From the NCBI GenBank assembly GCA_900553465.1, contig USDT01000008.1, forward strand, positions 10,275 to 74,274: a stretch of DNA of 64,000 nt. The letters are read 5' to 3'. The translations under genes and the position numbers were made by a program. The stretch is from an uncultured Prevotella sp. Its GTDB lineage: Bacteria; Bacteroidota; Bacteroidia; Bacteroidales; Bacteroidaceae. Under the pieces are notes generated by a model. The model was not told where the DNA came from and made no database searches. It saw only the letters and a program-made list of their open reading frames with translations. Positions 35,001-44,265 of the stretch are shown here, in pieces; the first letter of the stretch is position 1; every line of letters begins with the position of its first letter.

Positions 35001-35180
35001 CCCACATTGTGTGACATAATCACATTTCGGAAAAGACACGCCGGACGAAAAATCCGCAGACCGAATCTCCTTTGTATCGAGAAGAAGGACACGGGTGGCG
35101 TAAGGCATGTTCTGCATCCTTAACCAAATTATTCACGAATCCCACTTTTGTTTAGTGGCATAAAATTTATCAAAGAAAAA

Positions 35181-37616
35181 ATGAAAGTATTAAAGTTTGG
35201 CGGAACATCTGTAGGTTCCGTAAAAAGTATTCTGAGCCTTAAACGCATCGTAGAGAAAGAAGCCGAAAGCCAGCCCATAATTGTTGTCGTGAGTGCTCTC
35301 GGCGGAATAACAGACAAACTGATAACTACGGCACACCTCGCCCTGCAAGGCGACGAGGGCTGGCGGAACGAGTTTGAGGCAATGGTCAGCCGCCACCACA
35401 AGATGATAGACACTATCATCACCGACACAAAAAAACGCGAAAACTTATTCAACATCGTGGACGGAATGTTCGAACAGCTGCGCAGCATCTACTACGGAGT
35501 GTTCCTTATTCACGACCTGAGCGAGAAAACTCTTGATGCCATTGTGAGCTATGGCGAGCGTCTCAGCTCCAATATTGTAGCTACACTGATAAGCAAAGCC
35601 AAATGGTTCGACGCAAGAGACTTCATCATGACCGAGCGGAAGAACGGCAAGCACACGCTGGACAGCGAGATGACGGCACGGCTTGTGCGCAAGGCGTTTC
35701 ACGATCTTCCACGCATATCGCTCGTACCGGGATTCATCAGCCGCGACAAATCGTCGGGCGAGACGACCAACCTCGGCCGTGGCGGAAGCGACTACACGGC
35801 AGCAATAATAGCTGCGGCGCTCGACGCGTCGATTCTGGAGATATGGACCGACGTGGACGGATTCATGACTGCCGACCCACGTGTGATAAAGACAGCATAC
35901 ACAATAAACGAGCTCAGCTACATAGAAGCAATGGAGCTCTGTAACTTCGGCGCAAAGGTGATATATCCACCGACGATATATCCCGTATGCGTGAGAAACA
36001 TTCCGATAAAAGTAAAAAACACATTCAACCCTTCAAGTGAAGGAACGACAATAAAGAACAAGATTGCCAACGACAGCAAGCCCATCAAAGGTATATCGAG
36101 CATCAGCGGCACAACACTCATCACCGTGACCGGATTGTCAATGGTGGGCGTTATCGGTGTGAACCGACGAATATTCACTGCACTTGCCAACAACGGCATA
36201 AGTGTGTTCATGGTGTCGCAGGCCTCATCAGAAAACTCTACTTCCATCGGTGTGCGCGACGAGGATGCACGCTCGGCAGTAAGCGTACTTGACAAGGAAT
36301 TTGCCAAGGAAATAGAAACCGGAGCAATGTTCCCGATGCATGCCGAGAGCGGACTGGCCACAATAGCCGTTGTGGGTGAGAACATGAAGCACACGCCGGG
36401 TATCGCCGGAAAACTGTTCGGCACACTCGGACGAAGTGGTATCAGCGTAATAGCCTGCGCACAGGGTGCGTCAGAGACAAACATATCATTCGTGGTTGAC
36501 GGACGATTCCTGCGCAAGGCTCTAAACGTAATACACGACTCTTTCTTCCTTTCCGAATACAAAGTACTCAACCTTTTCATCTGCGGTGTGGGCACCGTAG
36601 GCGGCAAACTGATAGAACAGATAAGAGACCAGTACGAAAAACTGAAGGTCGACCGCGGACTGAAACTGAACGTAGTGGGTATAGCAAGTTCGAAAAAAGC
36701 TATATTCAACCGCGACGGAATCAATCTTGAGACTTACCGCGAAGAACTGAATCAGGCAAAAGACAGCAATAACTCACAATTGCTGAAGGAAGTGATAGGC
36801 ATGAACATATTCAACAGTGTGTTTGTGGACTGCACCGCGAGCAAAGAGGTTGCATCGTTCTACCAGCTGTTGCTAGAGCATAACGTGTCGGTTGTAGCTG
36901 CCAACAAGATTGCTGCCTCATCCGACTACCAGAGCTATCTGAAACTAAAACGCACAGCGCTGGCACGCGGAGTGAAATTCCTTTTTGAAACCAACGTGGG
37001 AGCAGGACTGCCTATCATCGGAACAATAAACGACCTTATAAACTCAGGCGACAAGATATTGAAGATTGAGGCTGTGCTGAGTGGCACACTCAACTTCATA
37101 TTCAACGAAATTGCATCCGACGTGCCTTTCTCAGAAACAGTGCGCCGTGCCAAAGAGCAAGGCTACAGCGAGCCGGATCCGCGAATCGACCTGAGCGGTA
37201 CAGACGTGATAAGGAAGCTTGTGATTCTTGCACGCGAGGCCGGATATAAAGTGGAACAGGACGACGTTGTAAAGAACCTGTTCATACCTTCATCTTACTT
37301 CAACGGCTCCGTAGAAGACTTTTGGGAAAAGCTGCCCATGCTCGACGCAGAATTCGAAGAGCGTCGAAAGAAACTTGAAGCAGATGGTAAACACTGGCGA
37401 TTTGTGGCAACAATGGATCACGGAAATACGAACGTCAGTCTGAAAGAAGTCGACCGCAACCATCCGTTCTATAATCTTGAGGGAAGCAACAATATCGTTC
37501 TGCTCACAACAGAACGCTACAAGGAATATCCTATGCTTATCCAGGGCTACGGAGCAGGAGCGAGCGTTACAGCCGCAGGAGTGTTTGCCAACATCATGTC
37601 CATAGCTAACATCTGA
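35181..37616 (+). CDS. thrA: Bifunctional aspartokinase / homoserine dehydrogenase
   Basis: An 811-residue fusion catalysing the first and third steps from aspartate to homoserine. The aspartokinase domain (1-290) starts with MKVLKFGGTSVGS and has the LGRGGSDYTA motif (about 207). Two ACT domains (about 310-460) probably bind threonine. The homoserine dehydrogenase domain (about 465-811) has the NAD(P) loop GVGTVGGKLIEQI and the catalytic region ETNVGAGLPIIGT. I chose ATG 35181 rather than the TTG at 35148. First gene of thrA / ApgM-like / thrC; the next gene starts 6 nt after its stop. Confidence 0.96.
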   Translation: MKVLKFGGTSVGSVKSILSLKRIVEKEAESQPIIVVVSALGGITDKLITTAHLALQGDEGWRNEFEAMVSRHHKMIDTIITDTKKRENLFNIVDGMFEQLRSIYYGVFLIHDLSEKTLDAIVSYGERLSSNIVATLISKAKWFDARDFIMTERKNGKHTLDSEMTARLVRKAFHDLPRISLVPGFISRDKSSGETTNLGRGGSDYTAAIIAAALDASILEIWTDVDGFMTADPRVIKTAYTINELSYIEAMELCNFGAKVIYPPTIYPVCVRNIPIKVKNTFNPSSEGTTIKNKIANDSKPIKGISSISGTTLITVTGLSMVGVIGVNRRIFTALANNGISVFMVSQASSENSTSIGVRDEDARSAVSVLDKEFAKEIETGAMFPMHAESGLATIAVVGENMKHTPGIAGKLFGTLGRSGISVIACAQGASETNISFVVDGRFLRKALNVIHDSFFLSEYKVLNLFICGVGTVGGKLIEQIRDQYEKLKVDRGLKLNVVGIASSKKAIFNRDGINLETYREELNQAKDSNNSQLLKEVIGMNIFNSVFVDCTASKEVASFYQLLLEHNVSVVAANKIAASSDYQSYLKLKRTALARGVKFLFETNVGAGLPIIGTINDLINSGDKILKIEAVLSGTLNFIFNEIASDVPFSETVRRAKEQGYSEPDPRIDLSGTDVIRKLVILAREAGYKVEQDDVVKNLFIPSSYFNGSVEDFWEKLPMLDAEFEERRKKLEADGKHWRFVATMDHGNTNVSLKEVDRNHPFYNLEGSNNIVLLTTERYKEYPMLIQGYGAGASVTAAGVFANIMSIANI

Positions 37617-37622
37617 CGTCCA

Positions 37623-38867
37623 ATGAAACATATTATTATATTAGGTGACGGCATGGCCGATCACCCGGTTGAGCGTTTGGGTGGACAAACGCTGTTGCAG
37701 TATGCCCGCACTCCATATATGGACATGCTGGCAAAGAACGGACGCACAGGCCGTCTGATAACAATACCAGAAGGTTTCCAACCCGGCAGTGAAGTAGCGA
37801 ACACAGCCATTCTCGGCTATGACCTCAACAAGGTGTACGAAGGGCGTGGCCCTCTCGAGGCGGCGTCGATAGGTTACGACATGACACCGGATGACATGGC
37901 CATGCGATGCAACATCATTACTCTGGCCGACGGAAAGATTAAAAATCATCATGGTGGGCACCTCACTACGGAAGAAAGCGACATTCTGATAAAATATCTT
38001 GACGAAAAGCTTGGCAATAAGGATATAAAGTTCATCACAGGCATACAATACCGACATCTTTTAATCATTCGGAACGGAAACAAGCACATTGTATGCGCAC
38101 CGCCACACGATCATCCAGAAGAAGATTGGAGACCGTTACTTGTAAAACCGGAACCGAGTTGGGAAAACCGGCACGACGGCAACAGGATGACTGCACAACA
38201 GACAGCTGATCTCATTAACAGCCTGATTCTGAAATCGCAGGAGCTTCTGGAGCAGCACCCTTTCAACAAGACACGGGCCGAACAGTCGAAAGACATAGCC
38301 AACAGTATATGGCCTTGGAGCGGCGGATACCGCCCCAAAATGAATACACTGCAACAGATGTATCCGCAGATAAAGGAGGGTGACGTCATCTCGGCGGTTG
38401 ATCTTATAAGAGGAATAGGTAAATATGCAGGCCTCAACCGCGTGATGGTAGAAGGCATGACAGGCCTTGCCGACACTAATTATGAGAACAAAGCGCAGGC
38501 AGCTATCGACATGTTGCGCAAGCACGACTTCGTTTATCTGCACATAGAAGCGAGCGATGAAGCCGGACACGACGGTGATCTCGCACTGAAACTGAAGACA
38601 ATAGAAAACCTCGACAGCCGCATTGTGCGACCAATTTATGAGGAAGTGAGTACATGGAAGGACGAACCTGTATGCATCGCCATACTACCCGACCATCCAA
38701 CACCGGTGGAACTGCGTACTCATGTTGACGAACCCGTACCTTTTATTATATGGTATCCGGGCATAACACCAGACTGTGTGGAGACCTATGACGAAGTAAG
38801 TTGCGTAAGCGGCAGCTACGGTATGCTGCGGCTCGAAGAGTTTATGAATAAATTTATGGAATTATGA
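37623..38867 (+). CDS. ApgM-like phosphotransfer enzyme, probable homoserine kinase
   Basis: A 414-residue member of the alkaline-phosphatase superfamily, annotated as 2,3-bisphosphoglycerate-independent phosphoglycerate mutase (ApgM/archaeal type). Metal-binding ILGDGMADHP is at residues 6-15, the likely phospho-Ser is S56 in PGSEVANTAILGYD, and downstream metal ligands include EASDEAGHDGD and LPDHPTP. It sits between thrA and thrC, overlapping thrC by 4 nt, and no GHMP-type thrB is in the operon. The context predicts homoserine kinase activity. I recall that genetic evidence in a Bacteroides species supports this; that should be checked. Confidence 0.85.
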   Translation: MKHIIILGDGMADHPVERLGGQTLLQYARTPYMDMLAKNGRTGRLITIPEGFQPGSEVANTAILGYDLNKVYEGRGPLEAASIGYDMTPDDMAMRCNIITLADGKIKNHHGGHLTTEESDILIKYLDEKLGNKDIKFITGIQYRHLLIIRNGNKHIVCAPPHDHPEEDWRPLLVKPEPSWENRHDGNRMTAQQTADLINSLILKSQELLEQHPFNKTRAEQSKDIANSIWPWSGGYRPKMNTLQQMYPQIKEGDVISAVDLIRGIGKYAGLNRVMVEGMTGLADTNYENKAQAAIDMLRKHDFVYLHIEASDEAGHDGDLALKLKTIENLDSRIVRPIYEEVSTWKDEPVCIAILPDHPTPVELRTHVDEPVPFIIWYPGITPDCVETYDEVSCVSGSYGMLRLEEFMNKFMEL

Positions 38868-40165
38868 TGTACTACAGCACAAACAGAAAAGCACCGCTAG
38901 CAACACTTGAGGAAGCGGTAGTTAAAGGATTGGCTGGAGACCGCGGTCTTTATATGCCGGAAAAGATAAAGCGTCTTCCGCAGGAGTTTTACGACAACAT
39001 AGCGGACATGTCGTTTCATGAAATAGCAATAAAGGTGGCAGACGCTTTCTTCGGAGAGGACATTGAACACACTGCTCTTGAGAATATTGTATGCGACACT
39101 TTGGCATTTGACTGCCCAGTAGTGAAAGTTACGGACAGTATATACTCTCTCGAGCTCTTCCACGGCCCCACTCTTGCATTCAAAGATGTGGGTGCAAGAT
39201 TCATGGCGCGTCTTCTGCAATATTTCATAAAGAAAGAAAACAAAAGCGAGGTAAACGTACTTGTAGCGACAAGCGGTGACACCGGCTCTGCTGTTGCAAA
39301 CGGTTTTCTGGGCGTAGAGGGCATACACGTTTATGTGCTCTATCCGAAAGGTAAGGTCAGCAAGATTCAAGAAAGCCAGTTCACAACGCTCGGAAGCAAC
39401 ATCACGGCAATAGAAGTGGACGGAGTTTTTGACGATTGTCAAAGGTTGGTGAAGTCTGCATTCATGGACGAAGAGCTCAACCGGCACATGAATCTCACCT
39501 CGGCAAACTCGATAAACGTAGCAAGATTTCTGCCACAATCGTTCTACTATTTCAATGCATACGCAAGAATGAAAAAACTGGGACTGGCAGACAATCTGGT
39601 AATATGCGTACCAAGCGGAAACTTCGGAAATATCACAGCTGCCCTATTCGGACATGAGATGGGACTGCCCGTGCGAAGATTCATTGCCGCCAACAACGCA
39701 AACGACATTTTCTTCAAATATCTGCATACCGGTGAGTACAAACCGATGCCGAGCATACAGACCATAGCAAACGCCATGGATGTGGGCGATCCGAGCAACT
39801 TCGCACGCATATACGATCTTTATAACGGTTCATACGAAAAGATAAAATCTATGATCAGCGGTGCGACTTACAACGACTCACAGATAAGAGAAATCATGAA
39901 ACAATGCTACGATAAAAACGGATACGTGCTCGATCCACACGGAGCGTGCGGCTATCAGGCTCTGAAAGATCTGCTCAAAGAAGGAGAGACTGGAGTATTC
40001 TGCGAAACCGCGCATCCGGCAAAATTCAAAGAGACCGTCGAAAATGCCATAAACGCAAAAATTGAGATACCTTCAAGACTCGCTGAATTCATGAAAGGAA
40101 CTAAAAAAAGTGTGAATATGACAAGCAGTTTTTCTGATTTCAAAGCATTCCTGATGGAGAAATGA
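38864..40165 (+). CDS. thrC: Threonine synthase
   Basis: A 433-residue fold-type II PLP enzyme converting O-phosphohomoserine to threonine. The Schiff-base lysine is K107 in HGPTLAFKDVGARF; ATSGDTGSAV and VPSGNFGNITA bind the phosphate and cofactor. The N-terminal NRKAPLATLEEAV and long C-terminal domain mark the yeast/E. coli-like class. ATG overlaps the preceding stop by 4 nt. Final gene of the operon, followed by a terminator 26 bp after the stop. Confidence 0.96.
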   Translation: MMYYSTNRKAPLATLEEAVVKGLAGDRGLYMPEKIKRLPQEFYDNIADMSFHEIAIKVADAFFGEDIEHTALENIVCDTLAFDCPVVKVTDSIYSLELFHGPTLAFKDVGARFMARLLQYFIKKENKSEVNVLVATSGDTGSAVANGFLGVEGIHVYVLYPKGKVSKIQESQFTTLGSNITAIEVDGVFDDCQRLVKSAFMDEELNRHMNLTSANSINVARFLPQSFYYFNAYARMKKLGLADNLVICVPSGNFGNITAALFGHEMGLPVRRFIAANNANDIFFKYLHTGEYKPMPSIQTIANAMDVGDPSNFARIYDLYNGSYEKIKSMISGATYNDSQIREIMKQCYDKNGYVLDPHGACGYQALKDLLKEGETGVFCETAHPAKFKETVENAINAKIEIPSRLAEFMKGTKKSVNMTSSFSDFKAFLMEK

Positions 40166-40190
40166 GACACTATAAATATAATAGAAAGGC

Positions 40191-40230
40191 AATAATCCGG
40201 ATATACAAAATATTCCGGATTATTTGTTTT
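40191..40230 (+). terminator. Terminator of the threonine operon
   Basis: Arms AATAATCCGGA (40191-40201) and TCCGGATTATT (40214-40224) pair over 11 bp, followed by TGTTTTATT. The -33 element of the next promoter lies in its 3' edge. Confidence 0.8.
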
Positions 40231-40255
40231 ATTACATAAATATTTATTATATTTG
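40223..40255 (+). promoter_or_regulatory. Promoter of the lplA-gcv operon
   Basis: TTTG (40223-40226) and TATATTTG (40248-40255), 21-nt spacing, match both consensus boxes. Only 13 nt separate the -7 box from the ATG at 40269, so the leader is very short or absent. Confidence 0.65.
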
Positions 40256-40268
40256 CAACAATATAATA

Positions 40269-41273
40269 ATGACCGATATGGTATATTTAAACATACCAGA
40301 AGATAAGAATCGATTACTAACTTTCTATCTTGCCGCTGAAGAGTATGTCGCGAACAACTTCGACAAGAAAGAATATTTTTTTATGTGGCAGGTGAATCCC
40401 ACTGTCATATTCGGACGCAACCAGCTTATTGAAAACGAAGTAAACCTGGAGTACTGCAGAGATCACAACATCAGAACGTTCAGAAGAAAGAGCGGTGGCG
40501 GATGCGTGTACGCAGACATGAGCAACATCATGCTCTCATACATAACAGACGAGGATAATGTGAACTTCACGTTCAACAAATATATAAATATGATTGTGTT
40601 CATGCTCCACAAACTCGGAGTGAATGCCGTTGCAAGCGGAAGAAATGACATAATGATAGACGGACGTAAAGTATCAGGAAATGCATTCTATCATACTCCA
40701 AGGCGTAACATCGTGCACGGTACAATGCTTTATGACACAGACATGCAGAACATGGTAGGCAGCATAACACCCTCAGACGCAAAACTTGTAAGCAAAGGAA
40801 TACAGAGTGTAAGGCAGCATATAACACTGCTGAAAAACTACATAAGCCTGTCTCTTGAAGAATTCAAGGATTTCATGAAACAGCAACTGTGTGATGAGGA
40901 AATTACCCTGACTGAAACAGACATCGAACAGATCCGAATCTTGGAAAAGGAATATCTTTCACAGGAATTCATTTACGGAAACAATCCCAAATACAATATC
41001 ATCAGCAAACGGCGTATCAACAATGTTGGGGACATGGAAATACGCATCGAAATAAAAAACGACATCATAAAATCAATAAACGTCATGGGCGATTTTTTCA
41101 TTGCCGGAGATATCGATGCTAAAATCCTTAAACCACTGAGAAATATACCGCTTGAAAGAAGCAGAATATCTGAAGCACTACCCGAAACGCTGAATGACGT
41201 CATTCCTAATCTTGACAGAGAGGACTTCATAAATCTGATATTGCAGTCTAAAGAAAGAAACTTAAACTCATAA
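40269..41273 (+). CDS. lplA: Lipoate--protein ligase
   Basis: A 334-residue ligase of the LplA type, attaching lipoate to target lysines such as that of GcvH. Motifs: GRNQLIENEVN (ATP/lipoyl-AMP contacts), RRKSGGGCVYADMSN (the RRxxGGG loop) and a catalytic-lysine region DGRKVSGNAFYH. The C-terminal accessory domain is present (about 245-334). ATG at 40269; the frame extends 15 codons upstream through the promoter and is not used. It sits 12 nt before gcvT, consistent with supplying lipoyl-GcvH. Confidence 0.93.
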   Translation: MTDMVYLNIPEDKNRLLTFYLAAEEYVANNFDKKEYFFMWQVNPTVIFGRNQLIENEVNLEYCRDHNIRTFRRKSGGGCVYADMSNIMLSYITDEDNVNFTFNKYINMIVFMLHKLGVNAVASGRNDIMIDGRKVSGNAFYHTPRRNIVHGTMLYDTDMQNMVGSITPSDAKLVSKGIQSVRQHITLLKNYISLSLEEFKDFMKQQLCDEEITLTETDIEQIRILEKEYLSQEFIYGNNPKYNIISKRRINNVGDMEIRIEIKNDIIKSINVMGDFFIAGDIDAKILKPLRNIPLERSRISEALPETLNDVIPNLDREDFINLILQSKERNLNS

Positions 41274-41285
41274 AATAATATATTC

Positions 41286-42377
41286 ATGGAAAATAAAAAG
41301 ACTTGTCTGTATGACAAACACGTGGCAATGGGAGCACTGATGCAACCATTCGGCGGATTTGAAATGCCAATACAATATTCCACTATCATTGATGAACATA
41401 ACGCAGTACGCAATCATTGCGGTGTGTTCGACGTATCCCACATGGGAGAAGTTACTGTGAAAGGACCTGATGCGGAAAAATATGTCAATCACATTTTCAC
41501 AAATGACATCACCAATGCCCCAAAAGGACAGATATACTATGGCATGATGCTTTATGAAAACGGCGGTACTGTGGACGATCTGCTCGTATACAAAATGGGG
41601 GAAAATGACTTCTTCCTTGTGATAAATGCCGCAAATATAGACAAGGATTTCGAATGGATGACTAAAAATGCAGAAGGTTTTGATATCGAGCTGAAGAACG
41701 TATCCGATTATTACGGACAGCTTGCTGTTCAGGGGCCGGAAGCTGAAGACGTAGTTGAAACTGTACTTGGCATACCATGCAAAGAACTTGTTTTCTATAC
41801 CACTAAAACTGTTGAGAAAGACGGCGAGACTATTATTGTCAGCCGCACAGGATATACCGGAGAGGACGGATTCGAAATATATGGAAGTCATGACTTCATC
41901 CGCCGCCAATGGGAAGCACTCATGGAAAGCAGCAAATGCAAGCCATGCGGACTCGGATGCCGCGACACACTGCGCTTTGAAGTTGGCCTGCCACTCTATG
42001 GCGACGAACTTTCAGAAAACATTTCTCCGATAATGGCTGGTCTGAGTATGTTCTGCAAGCTCGACAAACCGGAATTCATCGGCAAAGAAGCAATTGCCAA
42101 ACAAAAGGCAGAAGGCGTGAAACAGAAACTGGTAGGCATCGAACTGAGCGACCGTGCCATTCCACGTCATGGCTATACAGTGCTGCACGACGGCAAGGAA
42201 ATAGGTGTTGTGACAACCGGTTACCACACAATCTCCACAGACAAGAGCGTATGCATGGCTCTGATTGACACTGAATACTCAAAACTTGACACAGAAGTTG
42301 CTGTACAAATACGCAAAAAGACATTTGCCGGAAAAGTAGTCAAGAAGAGATTCTACGACAAACATTACAAAAAATAA
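41286..42377 (+). CDS. gcvT: Glycine cleavage system T protein (aminomethyltransferase)
   Basis: A 363-residue T protein that transfers the methylene group from aminomethyl-lipoyl-GcvH to tetrahydrofolate, releasing ammonia. The start KTCLYDKHVAMGALMQPFGGFEMPIQY, the FDVSHMGEV segment and the folate-site SRTGYTGEDGFEIY are typical. The C-terminal beta-barrel is complete. Second gene of the lplA-gcv cluster; 99 bp separate it from gcvH. Confidence 0.96.
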   Translation: MENKKTCLYDKHVAMGALMQPFGGFEMPIQYSTIIDEHNAVRNHCGVFDVSHMGEVTVKGPDAEKYVNHIFTNDITNAPKGQIYYGMMLYENGGTVDDLLVYKMGENDFFLVINAANIDKDFEWMTKNAEGFDIELKNVSDYYGQLAVQGPEAEDVVETVLGIPCKELVFYTTKTVEKDGETIIVSRTGYTGEDGFEIYGSHDFIRRQWEALMESSKCKPCGLGCRDTLRFEVGLPLYGDELSENISPIMAGLSMFCKLDKPEFIGKEAIAKQKAEGVKQKLVGIELSDRAIPRHGYTVLHDGKEIGVVTTGYHTISTDKSVCMALIDTEYSKLDTEVAVQIRKKTFAGKVVKKRFYDKHYKK

Positions 42378-42476
42378 TAATATGTCAAAAAGCGTCACAA
42401 AGCATTTGTATAGCGCATAACAATGTAAATTGAATTCAAAAAAATAAAAATCACAAATTAAAAAACTGAAAATAAT

Positions 42477-42863
42477 ATGTCAAAAGTTATTGAAGGACTT
42501 TATTACGCAGAGTCACACGAGTACGTAAAAGTAGAAGGCGATTACGGCTATATCGGTATAACAGACTATGCACAGAACGCACTGGGCAACATTGTTTACG
42601 TTGATATGCCTGAAGTTGATGACGAAGTAGAAGCTGGCGAAGATTTCGGCGCAGTAGAAAGTGTAAAAGCTGCCAGCGACCTCATCTCTCCGGTATCAGG
42701 TACAGTTGTCGAAGTCAACGAGGCATTGGAAGATGCTCCTGAACTTATAAACAAAGATGCGTTCGGCAACTGGATCATCAAAGTAAGCCTGTCTGACAAG
42801 AGCGAGCTTGACAACCTGATGGACGCAGCGGCTTACAGCGCATTATGCGACAAACAGGATTAA
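42477..42863 (+). CDS. gcvH: Glycine cleavage system H protein (lipoyl carrier)
   Basis: A 128-residue lipoyl-domain protein that shuttles the aminomethyl group between GcvP, GcvT and Lpd. The lipoylated lysine is K64 in GAVESVKAASDL. Sequence and length are standard. A terminator-like hairpin follows within 10 bp of the stop, before gcvPA. Confidence 0.96.
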   Translation: MSKVIEGLYYAESHEYVKVEGDYGYIGITDYAQNALGNIVYVDMPEVDDEVEAGEDFGAVESVKAASDLISPVSGTVVEVNEALEDAPELINKDAFGNWIIKVSLSDKSELDNLMDAAAYSALCDKQD

Positions 42864-42870
42864 TCAAACC

Positions 42871-42912
42871 GAAATGCACTGTAAATCATATTTCCAGTGC
42901 ATTTCTTTTTTT
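42871..42912 (+). terminator. Intra-operon terminator/attenuator between gcvH and gcvPA
   Basis: Perfect 11-bp arms GAAATGCACTG (42871-42881) and CAGTGCATTTC (42895-42905), followed by seven T. It would reduce read-through from gcvH into gcvPA; no promoter of matching quality is obvious between it and the gcvPA ATG. Confidence 0.75.
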
Positions 42913-42936
42913 CACACATCCATAATCTCTGAAAAT

Positions 42937-44265
42937 ATGGCATACAAATATTTTCCACATACAGAAAAAGATATCGCCACAATGTTGGAGAAAATCGGAA
43001 TAAGCTCACTGAAAGAGCTTTATGCCGATGTTCCGGACAGCATTCTGTTCAAAGGCGAATACAATCTTGATGAAGCGAAAAGCGAAACCGAAATCAGAAA
43101 ATATTTCGAACAGCTATGCAATAAGAATATGTTGCTTACCGTTTTCGCCGGTGCCGGTTCATACGACCATTACACTCCGGCCGTAGTACCAAGTATTATC
43201 AGCCGTTCCGAATTTCTGACAAGCTATACTCCCTATCAGGCCGAGGTATCACAAGGAACACTACATTACATATTCGAATACCAGAGCATGATGGCAGAGC
43301 TCACAGGAATGGACATCTCAAATGCATCAATGTATGACGGCAGTACAGCCACTGCAGAAGCTGTCATAATGGCAAAAGCAGCCACGAAAAAGACAGACAA
43401 GGTACTCGTATCCTCCACTATCGATCCTAAAATACTCAACGTGGTTCGCACATACGCCCACTTCCATGGAATCGAAATCAAGATAATAGACCAGAAAAAC
43501 GGTGTCACCGACAAAGCCGATATGGATGCCAAACTGGCAGAAGGTGGCGTAGCAGGTGTTGTTGTACAGCAACCCAATTACTATGGAATAATAGAGGACT
43601 ACAACGGATATGCGGAGTCATGCCATAACAGCAAGGCTCTTCTTATAATGAACAGTGTTGCTGCCGACCTCGCCCTGCTTAAAACTCCGGGCGAATGGGG
43701 AGCCGACATAGCTGTTGGCGATGGTCAGTCACTCGGCATTCCGATGAGTTTCGGTGGTCCGTCAGTAGGTTACATGTGCTGCACCGAAAAACTCATGCGC
43801 AAGATGCCGGGACGTATTGTCGGCAAAACATTTGACAGTAACGGACAGCGTGCGTTTGTCCTGACTCTTCAGGCACGCGAACAGCACATCCGTCGTCAGA
43901 AAGCCACATCAAACATCTGCTCAAACGAGAGTCTGATGGCACTGTTCGTAACCATTTACATGTCACTTATGGGTAAGAACGGAGTGAAGGAAGCAGCACA
44001 GCTTTCATACGCCGGTGCACATTATCTCTGCGACGAACTCGTTGCAACAGGGCACTTCTCACTTGCTTACGACCAGCCGTTCTTCAATGAGTTCTGCGTG
44101 AAGTACGACGGTGACATAAACAAACTGCAAAAGCACTTCATCCAAAACGGATTCCTCGGAGGCGTGAAAGTCAGCGACGACACCCTGATGTTTGCCGTTA
44201 CCGAGAAACGTACGAAAGAAGAAATCGACTCACTCGTTAAAACTGCAAAGGAGGCAACATTATGA
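42937..44265 (+). CDS. gcvPA: Glycine dehydrogenase (decarboxylating) subunit 1
   Basis: A 442-residue N-terminal half of split P protein, which decarboxylates glycine with PLP. Start MAYKYFPHTEKDIATMLEKIG; motifs TPYQAEVSQGTLHYIFEYQ and NASMYDGSTATAEA are typical. The PLP lysine lies on the partner subunit. ATG at 42937; the longer frame reads the attenuator hairpin. It overlaps gcvPB by 4 nt (ATGA), implying 1:1 synthesis. Confidence 0.95.
   Translation: MAYKYFPHTEKDIATMLEKIGISSLKELYADVPDSILFKGEYNLDEAKSETEIRKYFEQLCNKNMLLTVFAGAGSYDHYTPAVVPSIISRSEFLTSYTPYQAEVSQGTLHYIFEYQSMMAELTGMDISNASMYDGSTATAEAVIMAKAATKKTDKVLVSSTIDPKILNVVRTYAHFHGIEIKIIDQKNGVTDKADMDAKLAEGGVAGVVVQQPNYYGIIEDYNGYAESCHNSKALLIMNSVAADLALLKTPGEWGADIAVGDGQSLGIPMSFGGPSVGYMCCTEKLMRKMPGRIVGKTFDSNGQRAFVLTLQAREQHIRRQKATSNICSNESLMALFVTIYMSLMGKNGVKEAAQLSYAGAHYLCDELVATGHFSLAYDQPFFNEFCVKYDGDINKLQKHFIQNGFLGGVKVSDDTLMFAVTEKRTKEEIDSLVKTAKEATL

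Noticed and set aside
35107..35163. 18-codon frame in the thrA leader as a classic threonine attenuator peptide
   Set aside because: It has no Thr codons and no clear alternative stem-loops with a T-tract; kept only as a weak observation under the leader finding.
42389..42420. 12-codon frame with a start resembling that of gcvH in the gcvT-gcvH gap
   Set aside because: Only the first eight or nine bases resemble the gcvH start; too short to call a leader peptide or duplication.
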